Source of the DNA: Myxococcales bacterium
Lineage (GTDB): Bacteria; Myxococcota; Bradymonadia; UBA7976; UBA1532
DNA length: 64,000 nt
Assembly: GCA_020633515.1 (NCBI GenBank)
Contig: JACKDM010000002.1
Coordinates: 62,001-126,000, forward strand
Direction of reading: 5' to 3'
Shown: positions 1 through 9,143 of the stretch, in pieces
Layout of the letters: the number at the start of each line of letters is the position of its first letter
Position numbering within the stretch: position 1 is the stretch's first letter
Position numbers and translations under genes: made by a program
The notes under the pieces: model-generated
What the model saw: only the letters and a program-made list of their open reading frames with translations
Database searches by the model: none
What the model was told of the DNA's origin: nothing

Positions 1-1
1 G

Positions 2-292
2 GTGCGGGCGGCGATCGCAGCCGAGGAGGCGAAGGGCGCGCGGGTGCTGCGCTTCCCGCGGCGGTGGGCCGTCGGGGCCGTGCTCGCCGCGGCGGCGGCG
101 GCGCTGCTGTGGGTGTTTGCGCGGGCGGGGGGCGCGCCCGAGGTGCCGGCGAGCGAGCTCGGGTTGCTGGCCGAGATGGAGCTCTTGGAAGTCTACGACG
201 AGATGCAGGTCCTCGACGGGATCGAGGACGACGAGACCTTCGAGCTGGTGGCGATGCTGCACACGCTCGACGACGAGGAGGCGCTGCCATGA
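2..292 (+). CDS. single-pass membrane protein, probably the 3' part of a gene
   Basis: The frame is open to the left edge of the window, so the GTG at position 2 may be internal and the gene may begin upstream. The 96 visible residues hold a basic stretch, one hydrophobic membrane segment (about residues 22-42, Ala/Leu/Val/Trp rich) and an acidic tail with Leu-Glu-Asp patterns. It overlaps the DUF3106 gene by ATGA, so the two are translationally coupled. Small membrane proteins in this position commonly lie between an ECF sigma factor gene and a DUF3106 gene in proteobacteria, sometimes acting as anti-sigma factors; that role is inferred from context only. No zinc-finger motif is visible. Confidence 0.6.
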   Translation: MRAAIAAEEAKGARVLRFPRRWAVGAVLAAAAAALLWVFARAGGAPEVPASELGLLAEMELLEVYDEMQVLDGIEDDETFELVAMLHTLDDEEALP

Positions 293-834
293 GAGCGGTG
301 CTGGTGCTGGTGGTGCTGGCGCTGCCGGCGGCGGTCGCGGCGCAGGCGCCGACGAGCGGCGCGGCGGGCGGGCCGGGTGGAGCGGGTGAAGCGGGCGAGG
401 CGGGCGAGCGGGCGGCGCGGATCGAGCAGAACCGCGCGCGGTGGGCGGCGATGAGCCCCGACGAGCGCGCCGAGCTGCGCGAGCGCATGGCGCGGTTTCG
501 CAAGCTGCCGCCGGTCGAGCGCGAGGCGCTGCGGGCGCGGTGGGAGCGGTTTCAGAAGCTGCCCGCGGCCGAGCGCGAAGCGCTGCGCGGGCAGTGGGCG
601 GCGTTTCGCAAGCTGCCGCCGGCCGAGCGGGCGCAGATGCGGCAGAACTTCGAGCGCTACCGCGAGATGTCCCCCGCGCGGCGGGCGCGGGTGCGGGCGC
701 TGTTCCGGCGGTTGATCAAGCTGCCGCCCGACGAGCGGCGGCGGTTCCTGCAGAACCTCGGACGGTTCCGCGAGATGTCGCCCGCCGATCGGGAGCGGGC
801 GCGCGAGCGGCTGCGGCGGCTGCGGGGACAGTAG
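289..834 (+). CDS. DUF3106 domain protein, periplasmic
   Basis: The 181-residue product has a signal peptide (MRAVLVLVVLALPAAVAAQA), a Gly/Ala-rich linker and then six 18-residue repeats of the type F-R-K-L-P-P-x-E-R-x-x-L-R-x-x-W-x-x, with M-S-P variants at both ends. This is the pattern of DUF3106 (PF11304), a family of unknown function found beside ECF sigma/anti-sigma genes. The repeats predict a long, highly charged helical rod in the periplasm. The start is fixed by the ATGA overlap with the preceding gene and by the signal peptide. The repeated DNA is expected from the protein repeat, not a mobile element. Confidence 0.85.
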   Translation: MRAVLVLVVLALPAAVAAQAPTSGAAGGPGGAGEAGEAGERAARIEQNRARWAAMSPDERAELRERMARFRKLPPVEREALRARWERFQKLPAAEREALRGQWAAFRKLPPAERAQMRQNFERYREMSPARRARVRALFRRLIKLPPDERRRFLQNLGRFREMSPADRERARERLRRLRGQ

Positions 835-839
835 GCGAG

Positions 840-1090
840 CCGCGGTCGGATCGGCCGGCGGGCAGTCAGCGCGCTCGCTGGATGACGAGCGACCGAAGAG
901 GCGGGCGAGGCGACAGGCGCGTCCTGCTCTGTCGACAGGGGAGGGGACGACGAGAGATCCAAGAGGCAGGCGAGGGGCGCTCGCGTTCGGATCGGTCGGC
1001 AGGCGACGGACGACGAGAGATCGACGAGGCGGGTGAGGGGGACAGCCGTCAGAATCGGTCACCCGGGGACGCGCCGGCGCCGGGCGGCGA
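840..1090. repeat. 63-bp tandem direct repeat, about 3.5 copies
   Basis: Units begin near 921, 984 and 1047 with a longer first unit from about 845. Each carries a GGATCGG-TCGGC-like segment, a GACGAGAGATC segment and a GAGGCGGGCGAGG-like segment. It fills the gap between two convergent genes (DUF3106 and the barrel protein). No convincing reading frame or T-tract terminator lies in it. Confidence 0.7.
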
Positions 1091-1093
1091 TGC

Positions 1094-2524
1094 TCAGAAC
1101 ACCAGCGAGAGGTTGGCGCCGAGGTGGAAGACGGTGGTCTCTTCGACCCGGATCCGCCGCCCGACCGCGTCGATGGCGGGGATGTAGGTCGGGTTGTGCT
1201 CCTCGGGGTCGTAGCCGCCGATCCCGTCGGCGTTGGGCACCGCGCCGCGGGCCTCGACGAGCCCCGAGCCGTCGAGGTCGCGCCCGACGTCGGCGTTGCT
1301 CAGGTAGTGCTCGGTGTCGTGGTCGAGCTGGAGCGTGACCCCGATCTTGGCGAAGCGCGAGAGGTACATGCCGAAGCCGAGCTTGCCCTTGAAGGTGATG
1401 TGCTCCTCGACGGTGGTGAGCCCGTCGATCGGGGTGTCGGCGATGCGGCTGCGGCTGTCGGGGTTGTAGCGCGGGCAGTTGGGCGCCGCCTCGCTGTACG
1501 GGGTGCCGATGGCGCAGGCGTCCTCGGGGGCGCGGCCGACGCTCGCGCCGCCGAGCGCGTCGAAGAGCTCGCTGTAGTCGCGGCCCTCGGCCTGGTACTC
1601 GGCGCCGAGGCCGACGTCGATGAAGAACTTCACGCCGCGCTTGGGATCGTCGTAGGGCACGAGCTCGGCGCCGGCGAGGAACCCGGTGCGGGCGCCGGGG
1701 CCGACGTGCTGCTGGCCGTCGCCGTAGTCCTTGAAGAGCGCGTTCTGCGAGGCGAAGGGGAAGACCGCGTCGAAGCGGGCGTAGGGCTCGGCGAACTCGA
1801 AGCGGTGCGAGAGCGCGGTCGCGACGATCAGCTCGTGCACGCCGCGGCCGACCGCCTCGTTGTTGTACTTCATCACGTCGCCGGTCGGCGCGCGGTAGCC
1901 GAGCTCGAGCGTCCAGGTCGCGCGCAGGTCGTCGCGCTCCTGCGCGAAGGGCGAGTACCGGATCATGAAGAGCATGTCGCCGAAGCCCGCGCGCTTGGGC
2001 AGGTCGGGCGGCACGTCGAAGAGGTGCTCGCGGTCGGCGGGCGCGATGGTGCTCTCGGCGGGGGTGATCGCGATGCTGTCGGGGTCGCCGCCGTTGCCGG
2101 CGAAGCGCAGCGTCTGCTCGTCGTTGGCGACGATGGGGATCTCGACCTTGAGCTCGAGGTCGTGCCAGAGGCCGATGCGCACGGTGGGCACGACCTCGTG
2201 GGTGACCCGCTCGTAGCGCAGCTCCTTGACGTGGAGCAGCTCACCCTCGGGCGGGGCCTCGGGGCAGGTCTCGATGTGCTCGGGGGTGGTCGACGGCTGG
2301 CAGTTGAACTCGCGGGTGATCTTGGCCCGGCGGAGGCTGCGCCGGTAGTCGACCTCGATGCGCATGTCGAAGGGGTCGTCCCCGTCGGCGGCGTCGATGA
2401 CGTCGGTGATCTCGGCCGCCGTCACCGGCGCCGCCGAGACGAGCAGCCCGAGAAGGCCGCCGGCGAGCAAGGCGGCTGGCCGTGGCCGGGGGAACGTCTC
2501 TGCCTCGATCCGCTTTTCCCGCAT
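1094..2524 (-). CDS. outer-membrane beta-barrel-like protein, unknown function
   Basis: The 476-residue protein begins with a signal peptide (MREKRIEAETF... then a Leu/Ala/Gly core ending VTAAE). After the signal the chain alternates polar and hydrophobic residues with many aromatic-ended strands (for example WTLELGYRAPTGDVMKYNN, LGFGMYLSRFAKIGVTLQLD) and ends in VFHLGANLSLVF, the terminal Phe signature of outer-membrane barrels. The ATG at 2524 has GAGGAAGACGGG upstream; an in-frame codon further up at 2593 would put the promoter inside the gene, so 2524 is preferred. It is last in a minus-strand series behind the sigma-54 regulator, 106 bp away, but has its own promoter. The specific role (transport, attachment) cannot be told. 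Confidence 0.75.
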   Translation of the reverse strand: MREKRIEAETFPRPRPAALLAGGLLGLLVSAAPVTAAEITDVIDAADGDDPFDMRIEVDYRRSLRRAKITREFNCQPSTTPEHIETCPEAPPEGELLHVKELRYERVTHEVVPTVRIGLWHDLELKVEIPIVANDEQTLRFAGNGGDPDSIAITPAESTIAPADREHLFDVPPDLPKRAGFGDMLFMIRYSPFAQERDDLRATWTLELGYRAPTGDVMKYNNEAVGRGVHELIVATALSHRFEFAEPYARFDAVFPFASQNALFKDYGDGQQHVGPGARTGFLAGAELVPYDDPKRGVKFFIDVGLGAEYQAEGRDYSELFDALGGASVGRAPEDACAIGTPYSEAAPNCPRYNPDSRSRIADTPIDGLTTVEEHITFKGKLGFGMYLSRFAKIGVTLQLDHDTEHYLSNADVGRDLDGSGLVEARGAVPNADGIGGYDPEEHNPTYIPAIDAVGRRIRVEETTVFHLGANLSLVF

Positions 2525-2561
2525 CCCGTCTTCCTCGCATGTGGCGGCCTGCACGGGGGCG

Positions 2562-2590
2562 AGCATAACGATGGCAGGGGCCGGAGTAAA
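2562..2590 (-). promoter_or_regulatory. sigma-70-type promoter of the barrel protein gene
   Basis: On the minus strand TTTACT (2590-2585) and TATGCT (2567-2562) are separated by exactly 17 bases, giving a start near 2555 and a leader of about 30 bases with a ribosome site before the ATG at 2524. Confidence 0.55.
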
Positions 2591-2630
2591 CATCCCGCCA
2601 CCCGGCCGCCGCGCCGTGAGCGGCTCGCCG

Positions 2631-4022
<1,392 letters not shown>

Positions 4023-4050
4023 CGTCCGCACCCACCGGCGGCGGGAGGCC

Positions 4051-4090
4051 GCCAAACGGGACGATGGTACAGGCTGCGGCCCGTTTTGGC
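4051..4090 (-). terminator. inverted repeat between lipoprotein and regulator genes
   Basis: GCCAAACGGG (4051-4060) and CCCGTTTTGGC (4080-4090) pair across a 19-base loop. It lies just after the stop of the minus-strand lipoprotein gene and just before the regulator start. There is no T-tract, so it could be an attenuating hairpin or an operator controlling the regulator gene. Confidence 0.35.
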
Positions 4091-4104
4091 AGCCTCGACG
4101 GCGA

Positions 4105-4599
4105 TCACATGCCGCTGATGATGCGCCAGTTGCCGTCTTCCTTGCGGAAGATGAGGCGGTTCTTGTCGGTCACCGTCTCCCAGCGGTCGCGCTCGCCGAT
4201 GGTGAAGAGGTACTGCCCGGTGTACTCGTAGTCGACGTGGGCGGCCTCGTTCTGGCCCTCGCCCATGATGCGGATGTCCTTGATGTCGACCGTGTACTTG
4301 ACGTCCTTGACGTTGTTCTTGAGGTCGAGGAACACCCGCTCGAACCCCTCGATGCCGTAGTCGTCGCCCGGCTCGGTGGTGGTGCTCGCGTTCTCGTAGT
4401 AGTCGCTGCTCGCGAGCGCCCGCAGCGCCTCGACGTCGCGCTGCTCCATCGCGAGCCGGTAGCGCTCGACGATGTCGGCGAGGCGCTGCTTCTCGCTGGT
4501 GTACTCGACCTTGGTGCCCGTCACGTACCGGGGACCGCACCCGGCGGCGCCGAGCAGGCTCACCGTGAGCCCGAGCGCCAGCGTCCACGACCGCTTCAT
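4105..4599 (-). CDS. NTF2/SnoaL-like lipoprotein
   Basis: The 164-residue product has a lipoprotein signal peptide ([21 protein letters not shown], lipobox LGAAGC). The mature part follows the cystatin-like NTF2/DUF4440 pattern: a first helix with [22 protein letters not shown], a D-Y-Y-E-N motif, and curved strands ending W-R-I-I-S-G. Such domains bind small ligands or are structural; no catalytic set can be assigned. The start has a strong ribosome site (GGAGGAGATGGC-ATG). It sits 49 bp after the peptidase gene and 82 bp before the sigma-54 regulator, all on the minus strand, so a loose operon is possible. Confidence 0.85.
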   Translation of the reverse strand: MKRSWTLALGLTVSLLGAAGCGPRYVTGTKVEYTSEKQRLADIVERYRLAMEQRDVEALRALASSDYYENASTTTEPGDDYGIEGFERVFLDLKNNVKDVKYTVDIKDIRIMGEGQNEAAHVDYEYTGQYLFTIGERDRWETVTDKNRLIFRKEDGNWRIISGM

Positions 4600-4648
4600 G
4601 CCATCTCCTCCGAGCGGAATGCCGAGGTCAATCCGCCGGCTTCGCGCG

Positions 4649-6928
4649 CTATTCCCGAGGTCCGGCCGCATCATCGAGAGCCATCGAGGCCGTGTCAATG
4701 TCGGCGCACGCCGCGGGCATCGGGCGCTCGCGACCGGCGAAGAAGCGCGCGCGGCGGCTCCAGGTCGACAGCCCCACCCGCTCGCCGCGGCTGAGCGCGA
4801 GGTCGTCGCGCGCGGCGAGGCGGGCGAAGCGCTCGGCGGCGGTCGGATAGCAGCCGGCCTCGAAGGCAGCCTCGGCGGCCATGCGGGCGACTTCCAAGCG
4901 CAGCGACGGGTCGACGAGCGCGGGCGCGGCGGCGGTGAGATCGGCGAGGCCGAGCGCGGTCTGCGTCGCGAGCACGGCGCGCCCGCGCAGGTAGCGGCCG
5001 GGCGCCCAGGCGGGATCGGCGGCGACGATCGCGTCGAGCAGCGCGCGGCGCAGCAGCGGGTCGGCGGGCGGCGCGGCGAGGTATTCGAGCGCGCGGCGGC
5101 CGGCGAGGCCGGCGTCGAGCGCGGCCTGCTTGATCGCGAGGCGGCGCAGATCGGCGCGTTCGAAGGCGGCCGCAGCGACCTCGGCATACAGCGCGCGGGC
5201 GGCGGCGAGGTCGCCGGCGAGTGCTTCGAGATCGGCGACCCGCTCGCGCGCCTCGGCGCGGGCGACGGCGCCGGCGCGCGGGTCGTCGGCGAGCGCGCGA
5301 GCGGCGGCTTCGGCCTCGGCGCGGCGGTCGAGCATGGCGAGCAGGTCGACCCGGGCGAGGCGCGCGGCGACGTCGCCGGGCTGATGGCTCAGGATCCGCT
5401 CGATGAGCGCGAGCGCCTCGCGCGGGGTCGCGTCGCGGGCGGCGTCGCGCAGCGCGGCGATCTCGTGGGCGCAGGCGCGGCCGAAGATCGAGGGCTGGTC
5501 GAAGCGCGCCTCGGCGTAGGCGAGCGCGTTGGCTTCGAGCGGCTGCGCGGCGAGGAAGCGCTCCCACTCGGCGACGAGCGCGGCGAGCGGGGTGCCGGCG
5601 TCTTCGAAGCGCCCCGCGCGGTAGGCAGCGGCGAGCGCGCCGGGGCCGCGGGTGTCGTGGTAGTAGCGGGCGAACGAGCCGCAGAGCGTGTAGGCGGTGC
5701 GGGCGTTGCGCCGGTAGAAGCCGGCCGGCGCGAGCAGCTCGGCGAGCGGCGGCGCGACCCCGATCCGCTGCATCGCCGCGCTCCACTGGTGCAGGTCGAG
5801 GCGATCGGTCTTCCACGTCGCCGCCTCGGCGAGCCCCTCGATCAGCGGCATGTGCGGCACCGCGCCGCGATAGAGGCTGAGGTGGTGCGGCGCGTCGGCG
5901 ATCTCGGCCGAGAAGACGTGCGCCATCTCATGGATGAGCACCGGCTGGCCGATCGTCGGCGCGTGCACGTGGAACGCCCACTGCCAGGGCTTGGCGATCC
6001 GCACCCGGCGGGCGCCCATCAGGCGCTTCTTGGTCGCGTCGTCGGGGTGGATCCAGACGGTGATCGGGCGCGAGGTGTCGAAGCCGAAGAAGCCGCGCAG
6101 CTCGGCGTAGGCGAACTCGAGCTCGTCGCTCATCAGCCGCACGTCGTCGTCGCTCCAGCTCGCCGGGTGCATGATCCGCAGGTGCGCGGTCGCCACCGCG
6201 CCGCCGAGCGCGTCGGCGATCCACTCGGCGTCGCGGTGCACCGCGTGGCGGGTCGCGCCGGCGCGGGCGAAGGCGGCGAGCCCGAGCGCGGCGGCGGCGA
6301 GCATCGCCGGCCGCCAGCGCAGCGCGCGGGGGAGCGCGGTCCCGGCGAGCGCGGCGGCGGCGAACGCGAGGTCTTCGAAGCGCGACCACAGCAGCCGGTC
6401 GTCGATGTGGAGCACGTCGTCGTACAGCGCGCCCGGCCAGTAGCCGAAGAACGGGTGGAAGAGGTCGACCGGCGGGTCGACCCAGAAGCGCCAGCCGGCG
6501 AGCGCGAGCGTCGCGAGCACGCCGCCGAGGAAGACCGCGTAGCCGCCGCGGGGGAAGAACCGCCCGATCGCCGCGCCCCAGCCGGCGGCGACGACCGCGC
6601 CGACCCCGGTGATCAGACCGTAGAAGGCGAGCCCCTCCAGGTAGTCGCAGTTCTGCACCCGCAGCGCGTTGGCGGTGATGATCACGAGCGGGATCAGCGC
6701 CGCGCCGAGCGCCTGCTTCGACGCCCGCGCCCAGCTCGCCCATGGCCGCAGCCGCGCCGCCCGCCGCGCGCGGACCCCGCAGTGGCCGGCGTAGAGCGAC
6801 AGCGGGATCGAGACCGCGAACGCGAACTCGAAGCCGAGCAGATCGAACAACGGCGCCCCGCAGAGCGCCACCGCGACCGCCGCGAGCACCGCCCACCACG
6901 CCAGCGTGAAGCGATCGGGCCGCCTCAC
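4649..6928 (-). CDS. polytopic membrane metallopeptidase with TPR tail
   Basis: The 759-residue protein has several N-terminal membrane segments (about residues 8-27, 33-47, 75-92, 99-120, 128-150 and 185-225). A soluble part follows with the zinc motif H-E-M-A-H in VLIHEMAHVFSAE (about residues 330-340) and downstream LIEGLAEAATW, whose Glu fits the third zinc ligand of gluzincins (peptidase MA-like clan). The C-terminal third is Ala-rich paired helices of TPR type (about 480-740). Catalytic residues look intact; substrate unknown. It starts with GTG at 6928 behind a GAGGG ribosome site and is divergent from the PilZ gene, 53 bp apart. Membrane topology suggests the peptidase domain faces the periplasm, which is an inference. 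Confidence 0.8.
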   Translation of the reverse strand: MRRPDRFTLAWWAVLAAVAVALCGAPLFDLLGFEFAFAVSIPLSLYAGHCGVRARRAARLRPWASWARASKQALGAALIPLVIITANALRVQNCDYLEGLAFYGLITGVGAVVAAGWGAAIGRFFPRGGYAVFLGGVLATLALAGWRFWVDPPVDLFHPFFGYWPGALYDDVLHIDDRLLWSRFEDLAFAAAALAGTALPRALRWRPAMLAAAALGLAAFARAGATRHAVHRDAEWIADALGGAVATAHLRIMHPASWSDDDVRLMSDELEFAYAELRGFFGFDTSRPITVWIHPDDATKKRLMGARRVRIAKPWQWAFHVHAPTIGQPVLIHEMAHVFSAEIADAPHHLSLYRGAVPHMPLIEGLAEAATWKTDRLDLHQWSAAMQRIGVAPPLAELLAPAGFYRRNARTAYTLCGSFARYYHDTRGPGALAAAYRAGRFEDAGTPLAALVAEWERFLAAQPLEANALAYAEARFDQPSIFGRACAHEIAALRDAARDATPREALALIERILSHQPGDVAARLARVDLLAMLDRRAEAEAAARALADDPRAGAVARAEARERVADLEALAGDLAAARALYAEVAAAAFERADLRRLAIKQAALDAGLAGRRALEYLAAPPADPLLRRALLDAIVAADPAWAPGRYLRGRAVLATQTALGLADLTAAAPALVDPSLRLEVARMAAEAAFEAGCYPTAAERFARLAARDDLALSRGERVGLSTWSRRARFFAGRERPMPAACADIDTASMALDDAAGPRE

Positions 6929-6981
6929 GCCGCGCCCTCGCCCGGCTGGCCCGCGACCCCGCGATGTGCGAGGCTCCGCCC

Positions 6982-7416
6982 ATGGCCGCAGAACAGCGCA
7001 AGGCGCCCCGCGCGCCGATCGAGATCAAGGTCGAGTACCGCCGCCTCAACGCCTTCATCGCCGACTACACCCGCGATCTCTCGCGGGGCGGCATGTTCAT
7101 CGAGACCGAGCGCCCGCTCGCGAGCGGCGACGAGTGCCTCTTCACCCTGCACGTGCCCAAGCTCGACGAGCCGATCACGCTCCGCGGCGTGGTGCGCCGG
7201 GTCGAAGCGCCGGGCGGGCACGCGCCGCCGGGCATGGGGATCGAGCTGCTCTTCGCCGACGACGCCGAGCGCGACGCCTTGCGGCAGGTGGTCGACGGGC
7301 TGATGGTCGAGCACCTCGGGATGGCGCTCTACGAGCGGATGATGCGGATGCGGAACCGCCCCGGCGAGCAGCGCGCGAGCGGCGGGCCGCAGCTCGCACC
7401 CGGGGAGGGGAGCTGA
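6982..7416 (+). CDS. PilZ domain protein
   Basis: The 144-residue protein is essentially one PilZ domain: RKAPR near residue 6 (the RxxxR c-di-GMP-binding arm) and DLSRGGMFIET near 30 (the D/NxSxxG motif), followed by beta strands and a C-terminal helix rich in Met and Arg. Both c-di-GMP motifs are present, so binding is plausible. Single-domain PilZ proteins of this kind act as c-di-GMP adaptors in motility or development in myxobacteria. The ATG at 6982 is chosen because it starts just before the RxxxR arm; the ATG at 6964 adds six residues and cannot be excluded. Ribosome site is weak. Confidence 0.9.
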   Translation: MAAEQRKAPRAPIEIKVEYRRLNAFIADYTRDLSRGGMFIETERPLASGDECLFTLHVPKLDEPITLRGVVRRVEAPGGHAPPGMGIELLFADDAERDALRQVVDGLMVEHLGMALYERMMRMRNRPGEQRASGGPQLAPGEGS

Positions 7417-7430
7417 CACGCGCGGCCCGA

Positions 7431-8054
7431 CTACTCCGCCGCCCGCGGCGGATAGAAGCGCGCCCGCACCCCGGCCGTGATCCCCGCCCGCGCCGCCTCG
7501 CCCGCGACGAGCTCGAGCACGTAGCGCGACGGCACCCCGACCGTGCGCGCGCTGCGGGTCAGCGGCTCGGCGCGCGGCACCACGCCGGCGACCGTCCAGT
7601 CCTCGCCGATGAAGACCATGTCGAGCCCGATCAAGGTGTTGTGCATCCAGAAGCTCTGCACCCGGGTCGTCTCCATGAAGAAGAGCATGCCCCAGTCCGG
7701 CTTCATCGACGGGCGGCACATCAGCCCGCGGGTGATCTCGTAGCGCTCGTCGACGATCTCGACCCCGTAGCGCCGCTCGCCCGCCGGCGTCTCGAAGACG
7801 AGCTGCCCTGTCTCGGCGCTCGCCTCGCCGGTCATCGCCGCCGGCGCCCGACAGCGCCCCTCGACGCAGCGCTCCACCGGCCCGCAGCGCGGCATCTGCG
7901 GGCTCCACTCGCCCACGCAGTCGGGATCACGGGTGCAGGCCGGCGCCTCGACGGTCGCCGCGTCCGGCTGCGGGCGGGGCGGGGCCGGGCGCTCGCTGCA
8001 CCCGAGCAGCGCCGAGAGCAGCGCCCCGAGCGCGGCGACCGCCACTCGGCCCAT
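7431..8054 (-). CDS. DUF192 lipoprotein with Cys-rich N-terminal part
   Basis: The 207-residue product carries a lipoprotein signal (MGRVAVAALGALLSALLGC), a short Cys-rich segment (about residues 40-70: ACTRDPDC, RCGPVERCVEGRC) and a C-terminal DUF192 domain (PF02643; about 85-200) with the hallmarks ITRGLMCRPSM, GMLFFM, FWMHNTLIGLDMVFI. DUF192 is widespread and uncharacterised; it is often exported. The Cys-rich segment resembles that of the upstream neighbour, whose stop codon overlaps this start (TGATG), so the two are translationally coupled. The start at 8054 gives a clean lipobox; an earlier in-frame ATG does not. Confidence 0.85.
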   Translation of the reverse strand: MGRVAVAALGALLSALLGCSERPAPPRPQPDAATVEAPACTRDPDCVGEWSPQMPRCGPVERCVEGRCRAPAAMTGEASAETGQLVFETPAGERRYGVEIVDERYEITRGLMCRPSMKPDWGMLFFMETTRVQSFWMHNTLIGLDMVFIGEDWTVAGVVPRAEPLTRSARTVGVPSRYVLELVAGEAARAGITAGVRARFYPPRAAE

Positions 8055-8386
8055 CAATCGCGCGCCTCGCGGCAGAACGGCGCCGGCCCGTTCTCCTCGT
8101 CGCAGACGTAGTCCTCGCGGCACTCGCCATCGTCGCAGAGCGCCATGCAGTAGCGCTCCGCGTTGGCGAACTCGACGCAGACCGAGTTCTCCGGGCAGCT
8201 ATCGGCCTCGCAGTCGGCGACCGTGCAGTAGCCGCCCTTGCTCGTGCGGTCGCAGAACCGCCCGGTGCCGCACTGGGTGTCGGTGCTGCACTCGTCGCCG
8301 ATGTCGTTGAACCCGCAGCCGGGCAGGAGGGGCGCCGCCAGCGTGACGGCGAAGAGGGCGGAGAGACGGAAGGGCGCGCGGCGCAT
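8054..8386 (-). CDS. small Cys-rich lipoprotein
   Basis: The 110-residue product has a lipoprotein signal (MRRAPFRLSALFAVTLAAPL then LPGC). The mature chain has about a dozen cysteines in C-x(5)-C, C-x(5)-C-x(5,6)-C spacings (ECSTDTQCGTGRFC, CTVADCEADSCPENSVC), resembling the disulphide-rich modules common in myxobacterial surface lipoproteins. Start at 8386 has GAGGAG five bases upstream. Function unknown; coupling with the DUF192 gene suggests a shared envelope role. Confidence 0.8.
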   Translation of the reverse strand: MRRAPFRLSALFAVTLAAPLLPGCGFNDIGDECSTDTQCGTGRFCDRTSKGGYCTVADCEADSCPENSVCVEFANAERYCMALCDDGECREDYVCDEENGPAPFCREARD

Positions 8387-8486
8387 GGACTCCTCACGGG
8401 CGAGGCAGGACCGGCCCGACCGGCCGATCGACGGCGCACAATGGCAGATCGCGCGCGCCCGGGGCAACCGCCGAGACGGCGACGCG

Positions 8487-9143
8487 CTACTCGTCGCCGC
8501 GCCCCTCGAACAGCGCCGGCGGCATGTTGAGGAAGTCGCGCATGTGATCGTCGTACGCCTTCTGACCCATCGGATCCCCGAGGTCGAGGCGCAGCTCGTT
8601 GATCACCTTGATGCTCATCTCCATCCACGCCTCCCAGCTCTCCTGGCTGATATGGGCCTGGATCCACGCCCCGAGCGCGTCGCCGAACGGATCGAAGCTC
8701 ATCGCCTTGCCGATCCGCCCCGTCCGCGCGTCGCGCACCTCGCCCTCACCCGGCTCCCGCCCCGCGTCGGGGTCCTCGTCGGCCGCCGACTGCATCACCG
8801 CCAGCAGCCGCTCGGGATCGGGCGCCGCGCCGAGCTCGCCGAGCCGCTGCTTCATCTCGGTCGCCGGCATCAGGTCGCCGCGGTTCATCGCCTCGGCGTA
8901 GCCCCGCTGGAACGTCTCGATCGCGCCGTCCTCGTCGCCGTTCGCCTGCTGCGCGATCCCGAGCAGCACATAGGCCCGCGAATAGCCGGCGTTGAGCCGG
9001 ATGACGTGCCGCAGCACGTTCGCCGCCTCGGCGTGCCGCCCCATGTCGACGAGCGCCTGCCCGAGCGCGTAGTGCGCCAGGTCGTCGTCGGGGTTGGCCT
9101 TTGCCATCTTGCGGAACTGCTCGATGCGCTCTTCCTGATCCAT
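8487..9143 (-). CDS. TPR protein fused to a YggX-like Fe(2+)-trafficking domain
   Basis: The 218-residue protein has TPR helices at residues 1-110 (NPDDDLAHYALGQALVDMGR, then ANVLRHVIRLNAGYSRAYVLLG) and, from about 145 to 210, a segment matching the iron-trafficking family PF04362: ISQESWEAWMEMSIKVINE, RLDLGDP, HMRDFLN. Free-standing YggX is about 90 residues and usually has a conserved Cys near its N-terminus; the corresponding region here (GKAMSFDPFG) has none, so the redox role may be lost or changed. Start is the ATG at 9143 behind GGAGGAG, overlapping the stop of the PilZ gene as TGATG. The pair is therefore co-translated. Confidence 0.85.
   Translation of the reverse strand: MDQEERIEQFRKMAKANPDDDLAHYALGQALVDMGRHAEAANVLRHVIRLNAGYSRAYVLLGIAQQANGDEDGAIETFQRGYAEAMNRGDLMPATEMKQRLGELGAAPDPERLLAVMQSAADEDPDAGREPGEGEVRDARTGRIGKAMSFDPFGDALGAWIQAHISQESWEAWMEMSIKVINELRLDLGDPMGQKAYDDHMRDFLNMPPALFEGRGDE

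Noticed and set aside
289..834. tandem DNA repeat in the DUF3106 gene as a separate element
   Set aside because: Explained by the 18-residue protein repeat of the family.
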